From Pedobacter jeongneungensis (GTDB lineage Bacteria > Bacteroidota > Bacteroidia > Sphingobacteriales > Sphingobacteriaceae): DNA of 64,000 nucleotides. This document shows positions 53,318 to 60,765 of the stretch, piece after piece (within the stretch, counting starts at the first letter, position 1; each line of letters starts with the position of its first letter). The notes under the pieces were generated by a model that saw only the letters and a program-made list of their open reading frames with translations, was not told where the DNA came from and did no database searches. The DNA lies in the NCBI RefSeq assembly GCF_000633455.1, contig NZ_AYMG01000023.1, positions 124,001 through 188,000 on the forward strand, in the 5' to 3' direction. Made by a program: the position numbers and the translations under genes.

Positions 53318-55222
53318 TTATTTATCTTCTTTCACTTCTTCAAAATCAACATCAGTAACGTTATCACCGCCACCTTGAGGCTGACCATCAGCTTGTGGTT
53401 GCTCACCACCTTGAGGCTGACCGCCATCTTTGTACATTTCCTCAGATGCTGCGTTCCATGCATTTTGCAATTCAGCTTGCGCTGCATCGATATCTGCAAA
53501 GTTACGTGAACCGTGAGCTGCTTTCAATTTCTCTAAACCAGCTTCGATTGGTGCTTTTTTATCAGCTGATAATTTATCACCAAACTCTTTTAATTGTTTC
53601 TCAGTTGAGAAGATCAATGCATCAGCTCCGTTGATTTTATCAGCTTCTTCTTTTTGCTTAGCATCATCTGCAGCATTAGCTTCAGCTTCTTCTTTCATTT
53701 TTTTGATCTCAGCGTCAGTTAAACCTGAAGATGCTTCGATACGGATTTTTTGCTCTTTACCAGTAGCTTTATCTTTTGCACTTACATGTAAGATACCGTT
53801 AGCATCAATATCGAATGATACTTCTACCTGAGGCACACCACGAGGTGCTGGTGGAATACCATCTAAAATGAAACGGCCAATTGTACGGTTCTGACCAGCC
53901 ATTGGGCGCTCACCTTGTAAAATATGGATTTCTACTGAAGGCTGATTATCAGCTGCAGTTGAGAAAGTCTCCGATTTTTTGGTTGGGATAGTTGTGTTAG
54001 ACTCGATTAATTTAGTCATTACACCACCCATAGTTTCGATACCTAATGATAAAGGCGTAACGTCTAATAACAATACATCTTTCACATCACCAGTTAATAC
54101 ACCACCTTGAATAGCAGCACCGATAGCTACAACCTCATCAGGGTTAACACCTTTACTTGGCTCTTTACCGAAGAAAGCTTTAACAGCCTCCTGGATAGCA
54201 GGGATACGGGTTGAACCACCTACTAAAATAATTTCGTCGATATCGCTTGTGCTTAAACCAGCATTTTTCAAAGCAGATTTACAAGGATCGATAGTACGTT
54301 TAATTAAGCTATCAGCTAATTGCTCAAATTTAGCACGAGATAATGTACGTACTAAGTGTTTAGGGCCGCTGGCATCAGCAGTAATGTATGGTAAGTTAAT
54401 TTCAGTTGAAGTTGTGCTTGATAACTCAATTTTAGCTTTCTCAGCAGCTTCTTTTAAACGTTGTAAAGCCATTGGATCTTTTGCAAGGTCCATGCTGTTT
54501 TCTGATTTAAATTCTTCAGTTAACCAATCGATAATAATGTGGTCAAAGTCATCACCACCTAAGTGAGTATCACCATCAGTAGATTTTACTTCGAAAACGC
54601 CATCACCTAATTCTAAAACAGAAACGTCGTGTGTACCACCACCACAGTCAAACACAACAATTTTCATGTCTTTGTGTGCTTTATCTAAACCATAAGCTAA
54701 AGCAGCTGCAGTTGGCTCGTTAATGATACGTTTTACAGTTAAACCTGCAATTTCACCAGCTTCTTTAGTAGCCTGACGTTGTGCATCGTTAAAATAAGCA
54801 GGTACAGTGATAACTGCTTCTGTAACTTCCTGACCTAAGAAATCTTCAGCAGTTTTTTTCATTTTTTGTAAAATCATTGCAGAAATCTCTTGTGGAGTAT
54901 ATTTTCTGTCGTCGATTTCTACACGTGGTGTATTGTTATCACCTTTAACTACTTTATAAGGTACACGCCCAGCTTCTTTCGCACTTTCGTCGTAGCTGTT
55001 ACCCATAAAGCGTTTAATCGAATATATCGTTTTTGTTGGGTTGGTTATAGCCTGACGTTTAGCAGGCTCGCCAACCTTGCGCTCACCGTTTTCTGCAAAA
55101 GCAACAATAGACGGTGTAGTACGTTTACCCTCACTGTTTGCGATAACTACAGGCTCGTTGCCCTCCATTACGCTTACGCAAGAGTTTGTTGTTCCTAAGT
55201 CTATTCCAATAATTTTTCCCAT
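53318..55222 (-). CDS. dnaK: Molecular chaperone DnaK
   Basis: A 634-residue Hsp70. [14 protein letters not shown] opens the ATPase domain, followed by [37 protein letters not shown] and [13 protein letters not shown]; the linker [16 protein letters not shown] leads to the substrate-binding domain, and the tail is rich in Gly and Gln and ends EEVKEDK. I start at 55222; the open frame extends 60 codons upstream, but that part is unlike Hsp70. It uses ATP to help fold proteins with J proteins such as the CbpA-like one here. It lies alone, without grpE or dnaJ, has a sigma-54-like promoter at 55272-55288 and ends in an intrinsic terminator. Confidence 0.97.
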   Translation of the reverse strand: MGKIIGIDLGTTNSCVSVMEGNEPVVIANSEGKRTTPSIVAFAENGERKVGEPAKRQAITNPTKTIYSIKRFMGNSYDESAKEAGRVPYKVVKGDNNTPRVEIDDRKYTPQEISAMILQKMKKTAEDFLGQEVTEAVITVPAYFNDAQRQATKEAGEIAGLTVKRIINEPTAAALAYGLDKAHKDMKIVVFDCGGGTHDVSVLELGDGVFEVKSTDGDTHLGGDDFDHIIIDWLTEEFKSENSMDLAKDPMALQRLKEAAEKAKIELSSTTSTEINLPYITADASGPKHLVRTLSRAKFEQLADSLIKRTIDPCKSALKNAGLSTSDIDEIILVGGSTRIPAIQEAVKAFFGKEPSKGVNPDEVVAIGAAIQGGVLTGDVKDVLLLDVTPLSLGIETMGGVMTKLIESNTTIPTKKSETFSTAADNQPSVEIHILQGERPMAGQNRTIGRFILDGIPPAPRGVPQVEVSFDIDANGILHVSAKDKATGKEQKIRIEASSGLTDAEIKKMKEEAEANAADDAKQKEEADKINGADALIFSTEKQLKEFGDKLSADKKAPIEAGLEKLKAAHGSRNFADIDAAQAELQNAWNAASEEMYKDGGQPQGGEQPQADGQPQGGGDNVTDVDFEEVKEDK

Positions 55223-55643
55223 TGTATTTTTAATTTCTCTTTTTAAAGTATTATAATTTCTACTCCTATTAAACAATGCTTGTGCCAATTGGTTTTTGGC
55301 AGAAAATATAGGTAAAAGACTGTTAAAATGTAAAAAAAGACGTCTGATATTACTGACAGCATGACAGAGAACAATGGAAGATGCATGAGGGAGCAAGACC
55401 ATAGGTGAAAGCTTAAAGACTAAAGGTTAAAGCAAAGTTTATTTTTTAAAAGGATTTGGAAATGAAAGTTAGCAGTGCTTCGGGAGTACCTGCCCCGCTA
55501 TCCGCTTTATCCCGACATGACATCGGGATGCCCGCTCTTATCGGGTTTAGTTACAACGGACAGTAAAAAACCAACCTTAATTTTTATATCTTTAGAGATA
55601 CAATTAATCTATGCAATCATTTAAATCTGTGTAATCCTATTAT
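55223..55643. other. Divergent intergenic region upstream of dnaK
   Basis: 421 bases. The first 70 hold the dnaK leader and a sigma-54-like promoter. A left-arm relative of the long inverted element lies at about 55490-55550 (CCCGCTATCCGCTTTATCCC ... TATCGGGTTTA). I see no gene here. The DUF1304 gene promoter is not clear, though TATATCTTTA at 55587-55596 is a weak candidate. Confidence 0.6.
55272..55288 (-). promoter_or_regulatory. Sigma-54-like promoter of dnaK
   Basis: Read on the minus strand the site is TTGGCACAAGCATTGTT. It matches the -24/-12 consensus YTGGCACGrNNNTTGCW at all but two fixed positions (A for G after the -24 CAC, T for C in the -12 element), with exact 4-base spacing after the GGCACA block. 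It lies 49 bases upstream of the ATG, which leaves a leader of about 38 bases. Confidence 0.6.
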
Positions 55644-56003
55644 ATGCAAATAGCAGCTCAAATCGTAATCGGCTTAGTCGCCTTCATCCACATCTACATC
55701 CTGTGGTTAGAAATGTTCGCCTGGACCACCAGAGCATCAAAAGTTTTTAAAACCATCCCGAAAGATTTATTCGTACCGACCAAAACATTAGCTGCCAACC
55801 AGGGCTTGTACAATGGATTTTTAGCGGCAGGCTTAATCTGGTCGTTATGCATCAGCGATCATCAATGGAAATTTTATGTGGCCATATTCTTTTTAACCTG
55901 TGTAATCATTGCAGGTATTTATGGTGCCGCAACCGCCAGTAAAAAAATCCTTTATGTACAATCAATACCGGCTTTAGTGGCGCTGATTTTATTACATTTA
56001 TAA
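55644..56003 (+). CDS. DUF1304-family membrane protein
   Basis: A 119-residue protein with four hydrophobic helices (about residues 4-24, 50-66, 75-95 and 103-118). The motif LWLEMFAWTT with the following KTLAANQGLYNGFLAAGLIW is the DUF1304 signature. It is an inner-membrane protein of unknown function. It is a lone gene with no partner that explains it. Confidence 0.88.
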   Translation: MQIAAQIVIGLVAFIHIYILWLEMFAWTTRASKVFKTIPKDLFVPTKTLAANQGLYNGFLAAGLIWSLCISDHQWKFYVAIFFLTCVIIAGIYGAATASKKILYVQSIPALVALILLHL

Positions 56004-56071
56004 TTCGACCCATCCTATTGGTTAGTGTCACACCGACCAAAACAGTGAATTCTTCATGCCATTAATTCTAC

Positions 56072-56647
56072 ATGCAAAAGTTATCCGTTCTCCTCGCTTT
56101 ATTTACACTTTTCGGGTTTAAACCTGTTGCGAACAATAAAATAACTGAAGATAGAATTAATGAAGCCCTGGCTTTCTGCCAGAAAAACAATATGGATACT
56201 TCAATTGCCATCATGGTTGATATGAGTATTCATTCGGGCAAAAACAGGATTTTTATTTACGATTTTAAAAAGAAAGAAATCACCATCGAAGGTTTATGTG
56301 CCCATGGTGTTGGTGGTGGAAGTACCCCAACAAAACCTGTATTTAGCAATAAGGAAGGTAGTTATTGCACATCATTAGGCAAATACAAAGTTAAAGGCCG
56401 TTCTTTTAGCAACTGGGGAATCCATGTACACTACAAAATGTATGGTTTAGAGAAAACAAACAGCAATGCTTTTAAACGTATTGTGGTTTTACATTCTTAC
56501 ACGCCTGTCCCAAATCAGGAAATTTATCCGCAAACTTTATTTGGGCAAAGTGCCGGCTGCCCTGTTTTATCTGATGGAACAATGCGAAAAATTGATATGT
56601 TGCTAAAAACCAAGAAAAAACCCGTACTGCTTTGGATTTATGTTTAA
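56072..56647 (+). CDS. YkuD_2-family (murein L,D-transpeptidase-like) protein
   Basis: A 191-residue exported protein (short hydrophobic N-terminus, MQKLSVLLALFTLFGF). The catalytic domain shows GKYKVKGRSFSNWGIHVHYKMYGLE and, near the end, LFGQSAGCPVLSDG with the active-site Cys of the SxGCP motif, as in PF13645. It may remodel peptidoglycan crosslinks in the periplasm. It is the last plus-strand gene before a convergent pair; palindrome copy 3 lies 24 bases after its stop. Confidence 0.88.
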   Translation: MQKLSVLLALFTLFGFKPVANNKITEDRINEALAFCQKNNMDTSIAIMVDMSIHSGKNRIFIYDFKKKEITIEGLCAHGVGGGSTPTKPVFSNKEGSYCTSLGKYKVKGRSFSNWGIHVHYKMYGLEKTNSNAFKRIVVLHSYTPVPNQEIYPQTLFGQSAGCPVLSDGTMRKIDMLLKTKKKPVLLWIYV

Positions 56648-56670
56648 TTAAAGGAAAGTTAAAAAGAGTA

Positions 56671-56767
56671 GTCGTCATTTCGACTGAAGCGCAGTCCCGA
56701 ATATTCGGGAGAGAAAGCTATGGATTAACAAACTCAAAGATTTCTCCACTGCGGTCGAAATGACGAC
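56671..56767. repeat. Dispersed ~90-bp palindrome, copy 3
   Basis: Starts GTCGTCATTTCGACTGAAGC and ends GTCGAAATGACGAC; it shares CCCGAATATTCGGGAGAGA with copy 1. It lies between the convergent YkuD_2 and methyltransferase genes. Confidence 0.9.
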
Positions 56768-56793
56768 CCTTCGCGGGCGTCTGACTAAGACAA

Positions 56794-57981
56794 CTACAAT
56801 CCCAATAATCTTTCCAAATGGTGGTAACCAATCCCAAAATATTCCTTACTCGCTTTAATCTTGAGTAAAATCTCCTCTTTTCGCTCCGCACCATGCACCT
56901 TGCTCTTTACCCCCACAACAAGCACATTTTTAGGTGTATGTGCATCTGAGATAAATTCGAAAACTTTAGTTTTATATCCGAAGTATTCTAAGATCAAGGC
57001 ACGGATTCCATCGGTAACCATTTCGGCCTGGCGTTCTAAAAAGATGCCATATTTGGTTAAAAACGAAACATCATTCTTCACTTTGTTTTGCTCAATTTCT
57101 CTACGAATCTGTTTATGGCAACAAGGTGCAACAACAATCAGTTCGGCGTTGGCTTTAATTCCTTTAAAAATGGCATCATCAGTTGCCGTATCGCATGCGT
57201 GCAAGGCGATTAATAAATTAACATCCTCGGCATTATAATCTTCAATCGTCCCCTGAACAAAATTCAATTGGGCAAAAGCAGATTTTTCAGCAACCTGATT
57301 ACACAAATCCACCATATCCTGGCGATACTCTACTCCTACTACTTTAGTTTCCAGTTTTAAAACCGAATGAAGGTAATCGTACAGCGCAAAAGTTAAATAA
57401 CCCTTTCCAGAGCCCATATCAGCCACTTTTTTAATGGTACCTTCTGGCAATTCTTTAATCAAGGCACTTAAAATCTCGATATAATGGTTAATCTGACGAA
57501 ATTTATCCTGCGCATTTTTGAAAACCTTTCCTTCTGTATCGGTTATTTTTAATTCGGTTAGGTACGATTTCGAATCAGGTTTAATCAATCTGGTTTTTTC
57601 TTTGTCATGGCCGGCAGAAGGAACTTCCTTAGTTGATGCTTTGGTTTCCCTCAAAATCACTTTACCGTTGTTCAGTTCCTCTAAAATCAGGTCTTTTTCG
57701 GTAGTAAATAGGGTTCCTATTTTAAATCCATTTTCCAGGTAATCAGCAACCAAATCTACAGCTTCATTAATACCATAGTTTTTTACCACATCGCGGGTTT
57801 TGTAGCGATAGGTAAAGGCCAGCTTATCATCACGTTTAATCACCACTTTACGGATAAGTATCTGCTTTAATGCTTCCTCTACCCCTTTATAATTTCCTAA
57901 AGAAATTTTCACGAAAGTTGCGGCATCGAAACTTTCTTTTAAAGCTGTAGTAAACTGTTTAATATATTCTGACACGGCCAT
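56794..57981 (-). CDS. SAM-dependent methyltransferase with N-terminal extension
   Basis: A 395-residue protein. The N-terminal ~130 residues are a charged domain of unknown type (FTTALKESFDAATFVKISLGNYKG). The C-terminal part is a class I methyltransferase: VADMGSGKGYLTFALYDYL, GVEYRQDMVDLCN, LIALHACDTATDDAIFKGIKA and VVAPCCHKQIR. The ALHACDTA and PCCH pair is typical of a group of tRNA/rRNA-associated or unassigned methyltransferases. I start at MAVSEYIKQF; earlier codons have no family similarity. The target is unknown. Confidence 0.85.
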   Translation of the reverse strand: MAVSEYIKQFTTALKESFDAATFVKISLGNYKGVEEALKQILIRKVVIKRDDKLAFTYRYKTRDVVKNYGINEAVDLVADYLENGFKIGTLFTTEKDLILEELNNGKVILRETKASTKEVPSAGHDKEKTRLIKPDSKSYLTELKITDTEGKVFKNAQDKFRQINHYIEILSALIKELPEGTIKKVADMGSGKGYLTFALYDYLHSVLKLETKVVGVEYRQDMVDLCNQVAEKSAFAQLNFVQGTIEDYNAEDVNLLIALHACDTATDDAIFKGIKANAELIVVAPCCHKQIRREIEQNKVKNDVSFLTKYGIFLERQAEMVTDGIRALILEYFGYKTKVFEFISDAHTPKNVLVVGVKSKVHGAERKEEILLKIKASKEYFGIGYHHLERLLGL

Positions 57982-58206
57982 TGATAATTTTGAACTGCAA
58001 AGATAATCAAGTTTATTTGGCGAATAACATGCCTTGCACAATGTAACAATAGGGCGACTATATAAAATTGATGGAAAATGTAGTATCTAATACGGACAGG
58101 CATTTTCAACTCGAAAAACCCGTAGCATTGCTTTAAATAAATGAATGAGGTAATACGATTTAGAAATACGCAAGCGTAATATTATCTATATTGATTACAA
58201 AATAGA

Positions 58207-58216
58207 CAAACGTTTT
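58207..58216. promoter_or_regulatory. CAAACGTTTT, near match to the CAAACGTTTG operator
   Basis: Nine of ten bases match the palindromes at 9989 and 63804. It lies 54 bases before the GMC gene start. The long T-run that follows blurs its right half, so it could be coincidence. Confidence 0.25.
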
Positions 58217-58270
58217 TTTTTCAAAAAATTAAACTTTAGATTAGGGTATTTAAATAGCTAACCAAAACAC

Positions 58271-60007
58271 ATGAGTGACTTTCAGATAAAAAAATCGCCT
58301 ACCGTTTATGATGCCATTATTGTTGGTTCAGGTGCAGGTGGCGGAATGGCAGCGTACGTTCTGGCACATGCAGGGCAAAAGGTATTATTGCTCGAGGCTG
58401 GTCAAAATTTCGATCCACGATTAGATTCGCATCAATTAAAATGGCCCTGGGAATCGCCCCGCCGCGGTGCAGGTACCGTTCGCCCATTTGGTGATTTTGA
58501 TGCTTCTTACGGTGGTTGGGAGTTAGAAGGCGAGCCTTATACCCAGAAAAACAAAAGCGAATTCGAATGGTTCCGTTCGCGGATGCTCGGTGGCCGTACC
58601 AACCACTGGGGCAGGATTTCTTTACGGATGGGTCCGGAAGATTTTAAACCCAAAGATGGTTTGACCGATGCCTGGCCAATTACTTATGCGGATGTAAAAC
58701 CATTTTATGATAAGGTTGACCGCATGATTGGTATTTATGGAACGGCCGAGGGGATTGAAAGTGAACCTGACGGTATTTTCATGAAACCGCCAAAACCAAG
58801 GTTAAACGAGCTTTTCATTAAAAAAGGTGCAGAAAAAGCGGGTGTAAAAGTAATTACCGGTCGTGGATCAGTGCTTACTGAAGCTTTACCGAATAACAAC
58901 GATCGTGCACCTTGTTTTTATTGTGGCCAATGCGGCAGAAGCTGTAAAGTTTATGGCGATTTTTCATCTTCATCATGTTTGGTAAATCCTGCAGTAAAAA
59001 CCGGAAACCTTACCGTAATTACCGACGCCATGGTGCGGGAAGTAATTACCGATAAAGATGGCTCTGCAAAAGGTGTATCTTATGTAAACCGTAAAGATCT
59101 GCAGGAATATCAGGTAAACGGTAAACTGGTTATTTTAGGTGCCAGTGCCTGCGAATCTGCCCGTATATTACTAAATTCAAAATCAGCCTCACATCCTAAT
59201 GGGTTAGCCAATAGTAGTGGTGTGGTTGGAAAATATTTGCACGATTCTACCGGAGCAAGCGTTTCGGGCTTTCTTCCACAGTTAATGGATAGAAAACGTT
59301 ATAATGAAGATGGCGTTGGCAGTGTACACATTTACTCACCATGGTGGCTGGATAACCGTAAACTCAACTTCCCTCGGGGTTACCACATCGAATATTGGGG
59401 TGGCATGGGCATGCCAGCTTATGGTTTTGGCGGCGGTGTGGCCGAAATGAACGGAATGGTACCAGGCAGAGATGGAAAAATGAAAGAAGCTGGAGGTTAC
59501 GGAAAATCGTTAAAAGATGATTACCGCCGTTTCTATGGAACCGGAGTTGGAATGGCTGGTCGTGGTACCGCAATTGCCAGAGAAAGCAATTACTGCGAAA
59601 TTGATCCGAATACAGTAGATAAATATGGTATTCCGGTTTTAAGATTTAATTATAAGTGGGACAAAGATGAAATTCTGCAGGCAAAACACATGCAGGAAAC
59701 CTTCCTTTCGATTATGAAAGAAATGGGTGCCGTGGTTACTTCTGAGATTCAGGGGGCCGATACCAATTATGGTTTACTTAACCCTGGAAAAATTATCCAC
59801 GAAGTGGGTACTATCCGCATGGGCGATGATCCTAAAAAATCAGCGTTGAATAAATATTGCCAGGCGCATGACTGTAAAAACCTTTTCGTGGTTGATGCAG
59901 GGCCATTTGTACAACAAGGCGATAAAAATGCTACCTGGACGATTTTAGCCCTTTCGATGCGTACAGCCGAATATATTTTAGCTCAAAAGAAAAAACAAAA
60001 CATTTAA
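58271..60007 (+). CDS. GMC-family oxidoreductase, catalytic subunit with a cysteine cluster
   Basis: A 578-residue flavoprotein of the glucose-methanol-choline group (gluconate/glucose dehydrogenase-like). The FAD motif VGSGAGGGMAAYVLA is at residues 18-32, GGRTNHWGR near 112-120, and the C-terminal HEVGTIRMG and GDKNATWTILALS carry the catalytic His and Asn. CFYCGQCGRSC at 215-225 has a C-x2-C-x2-C-x3-C pattern. Related FAD glucose dehydrogenases hold an iron-sulfur cluster with clustered cysteines, so one is possible here. It has no signal peptide, and the subunit-3 partner (60018) has a Tat-like one, so the pair is probably exported together. It probably oxidises a sugar alcohol group. Confidence 0.9.
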   Translation: MSDFQIKKSPTVYDAIIVGSGAGGGMAAYVLAHAGQKVLLLEAGQNFDPRLDSHQLKWPWESPRRGAGTVRPFGDFDASYGGWELEGEPYTQKNKSEFEWFRSRMLGGRTNHWGRISLRMGPEDFKPKDGLTDAWPITYADVKPFYDKVDRMIGIYGTAEGIESEPDGIFMKPPKPRLNELFIKKGAEKAGVKVITGRGSVLTEALPNNNDRAPCFYCGQCGRSCKVYGDFSSSSCLVNPAVKTGNLTVITDAMVREVITDKDGSAKGVSYVNRKDLQEYQVNGKLVILGASACESARILLNSKSASHPNGLANSSGVVGKYLHDSTGASVSGFLPQLMDRKRYNEDGVGSVHIYSPWWLDNRKLNFPRGYHIEYWGGMGMPAYGFGGGVAEMNGMVPGRDGKMKEAGGYGKSLKDDYRRFYGTGVGMAGRGTAIARESNYCEIDPNTVDKYGIPVLRFNYKWDKDEILQAKHMQETFLSIMKEMGAVVTSEIQGADTNYGLLNPGKIIHEVGTIRMGDDPKKSALNKYCQAHDCKNLFVVDAGPFVQQGDKNATWTILALSMRTAEYILAQKKKQNI

Positions 60008-60017
60008 GAATTACCAT

Positions 60018-60650
60018 ATGAACAGACGTGATTCCATAAAAGCATTAGGTTTAACAGCCATTAGTACAACCGTACTTTTGGATGCTTGTAAACAACCTGA
60101 CACAAAAACAGAGGCAGCCGTACCAGAAGAAACCGCAAAAGAAACCGGAAGAGAGCAGTGGGAAATAGACCGCGACAAAAAACTTAAATCTGAAACTTAT
60201 TTCACCAAACATGAAATGGCTACGATTACGGTATTGGCTGATATAATCATTCCTAAAGATGATGTATCGGGCAGCGCATCTGATGCGAAGGTACCCGAGT
60301 TTATCGAGTTTATTGTAAAAGACATCCCCGAACATAAAGTACCCATGCGCGGTGGCTTGAAATGGCTGGATGTATATAGCTTTAATAGATTCCAAAAACC
60401 ATTTGTTGAGGCATCTGCCGATCAGCAAATTTCGATCGTGGATGAAATTGCCTATCCTAAAAAAGCCCGGCCAGAAATGCAGGCAGGTGTAACCTTTTTC
60501 AACAGGATGAGAAGTTTAACGGCATCGGGTTTTTATACGACAGAAATGGGCGTAAAAGACATTGGTTATGTGGGCAACGCACCAAACCAATGGGCCGGCG
60601 TTCCCGCTGATGTACTGAAACAGTACGGCATGGAAAACGTGAAGGTATAA
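60018..60650 (+). CDS. Gluconate 2-dehydrogenase subunit 3-family protein
   Basis: A 210-residue small subunit. The start MNRRDSIKALGLTAISTTVLL is a twin-arginine-like signal (NRRDSIK), and the next Cys (LLDAC) could be a lipobox. The mature part holds the family segments LADIIIPKDD, PEFIEFIVKDIPEHK and the late YVGNAPNQWAGVP. It lies 10 bases after the GMC gene. In related systems the small subunit carries the signal and chaperones its partner through the Tat pore. Palindrome copy 4 follows. Confidence 0.88.
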   Translation: MNRRDSIKALGLTAISTTVLLDACKQPDTKTEAAVPEETAKETGREQWEIDRDKKLKSETYFTKHEMATITVLADIIIPKDDVSGSASDAKVPEFIEFIVKDIPEHKVPMRGGLKWLDVYSFNRFQKPFVEASADQQISIVDEIAYPKKARPEMQAGVTFFNRMRSLTASGFYTTEMGVKDIGYVGNAPNQWAGVPADVLKQYGMENVKV

Positions 60651-60660
60651 TATAAAAAAA

Positions 60661-60748
60661 CCGTCATCTCGACTGAAACGCAGTGGAATGGAGAGATCTG
60701 TCTCGAGGCAGATTTCTCGACTTCGCTGCACTCCGCTCGAAATGACGG
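60661..60748. repeat. Dispersed ~90-bp palindrome, copy 4
   Basis: Starts CCGTCATCTCGACTGAAACG and ends CGAAATGACGG, with inner GAGATCTGTCTC pairing. Left half almost identical to copy 2. It lies between convergent genes, 10 bases after the subunit-3 gene stop and 17 bases before the next gene's stop. Confidence 0.9.
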
Positions 60749-60765
60749 GAACTTTAAGGGAGTTA

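Noticed and set aside
53234-53634. Plus-strand ORFs antisense to dnaK
   Set aside because: They mirror dnaK coding bias and cross its terminator; no independent evidence of a gene.
55223-55402. N-terminal extension of DnaK
   Set aside because: The frame is open, but the residues are unlike any Hsp70 start and the sigma-54-like promoter lies inside it.
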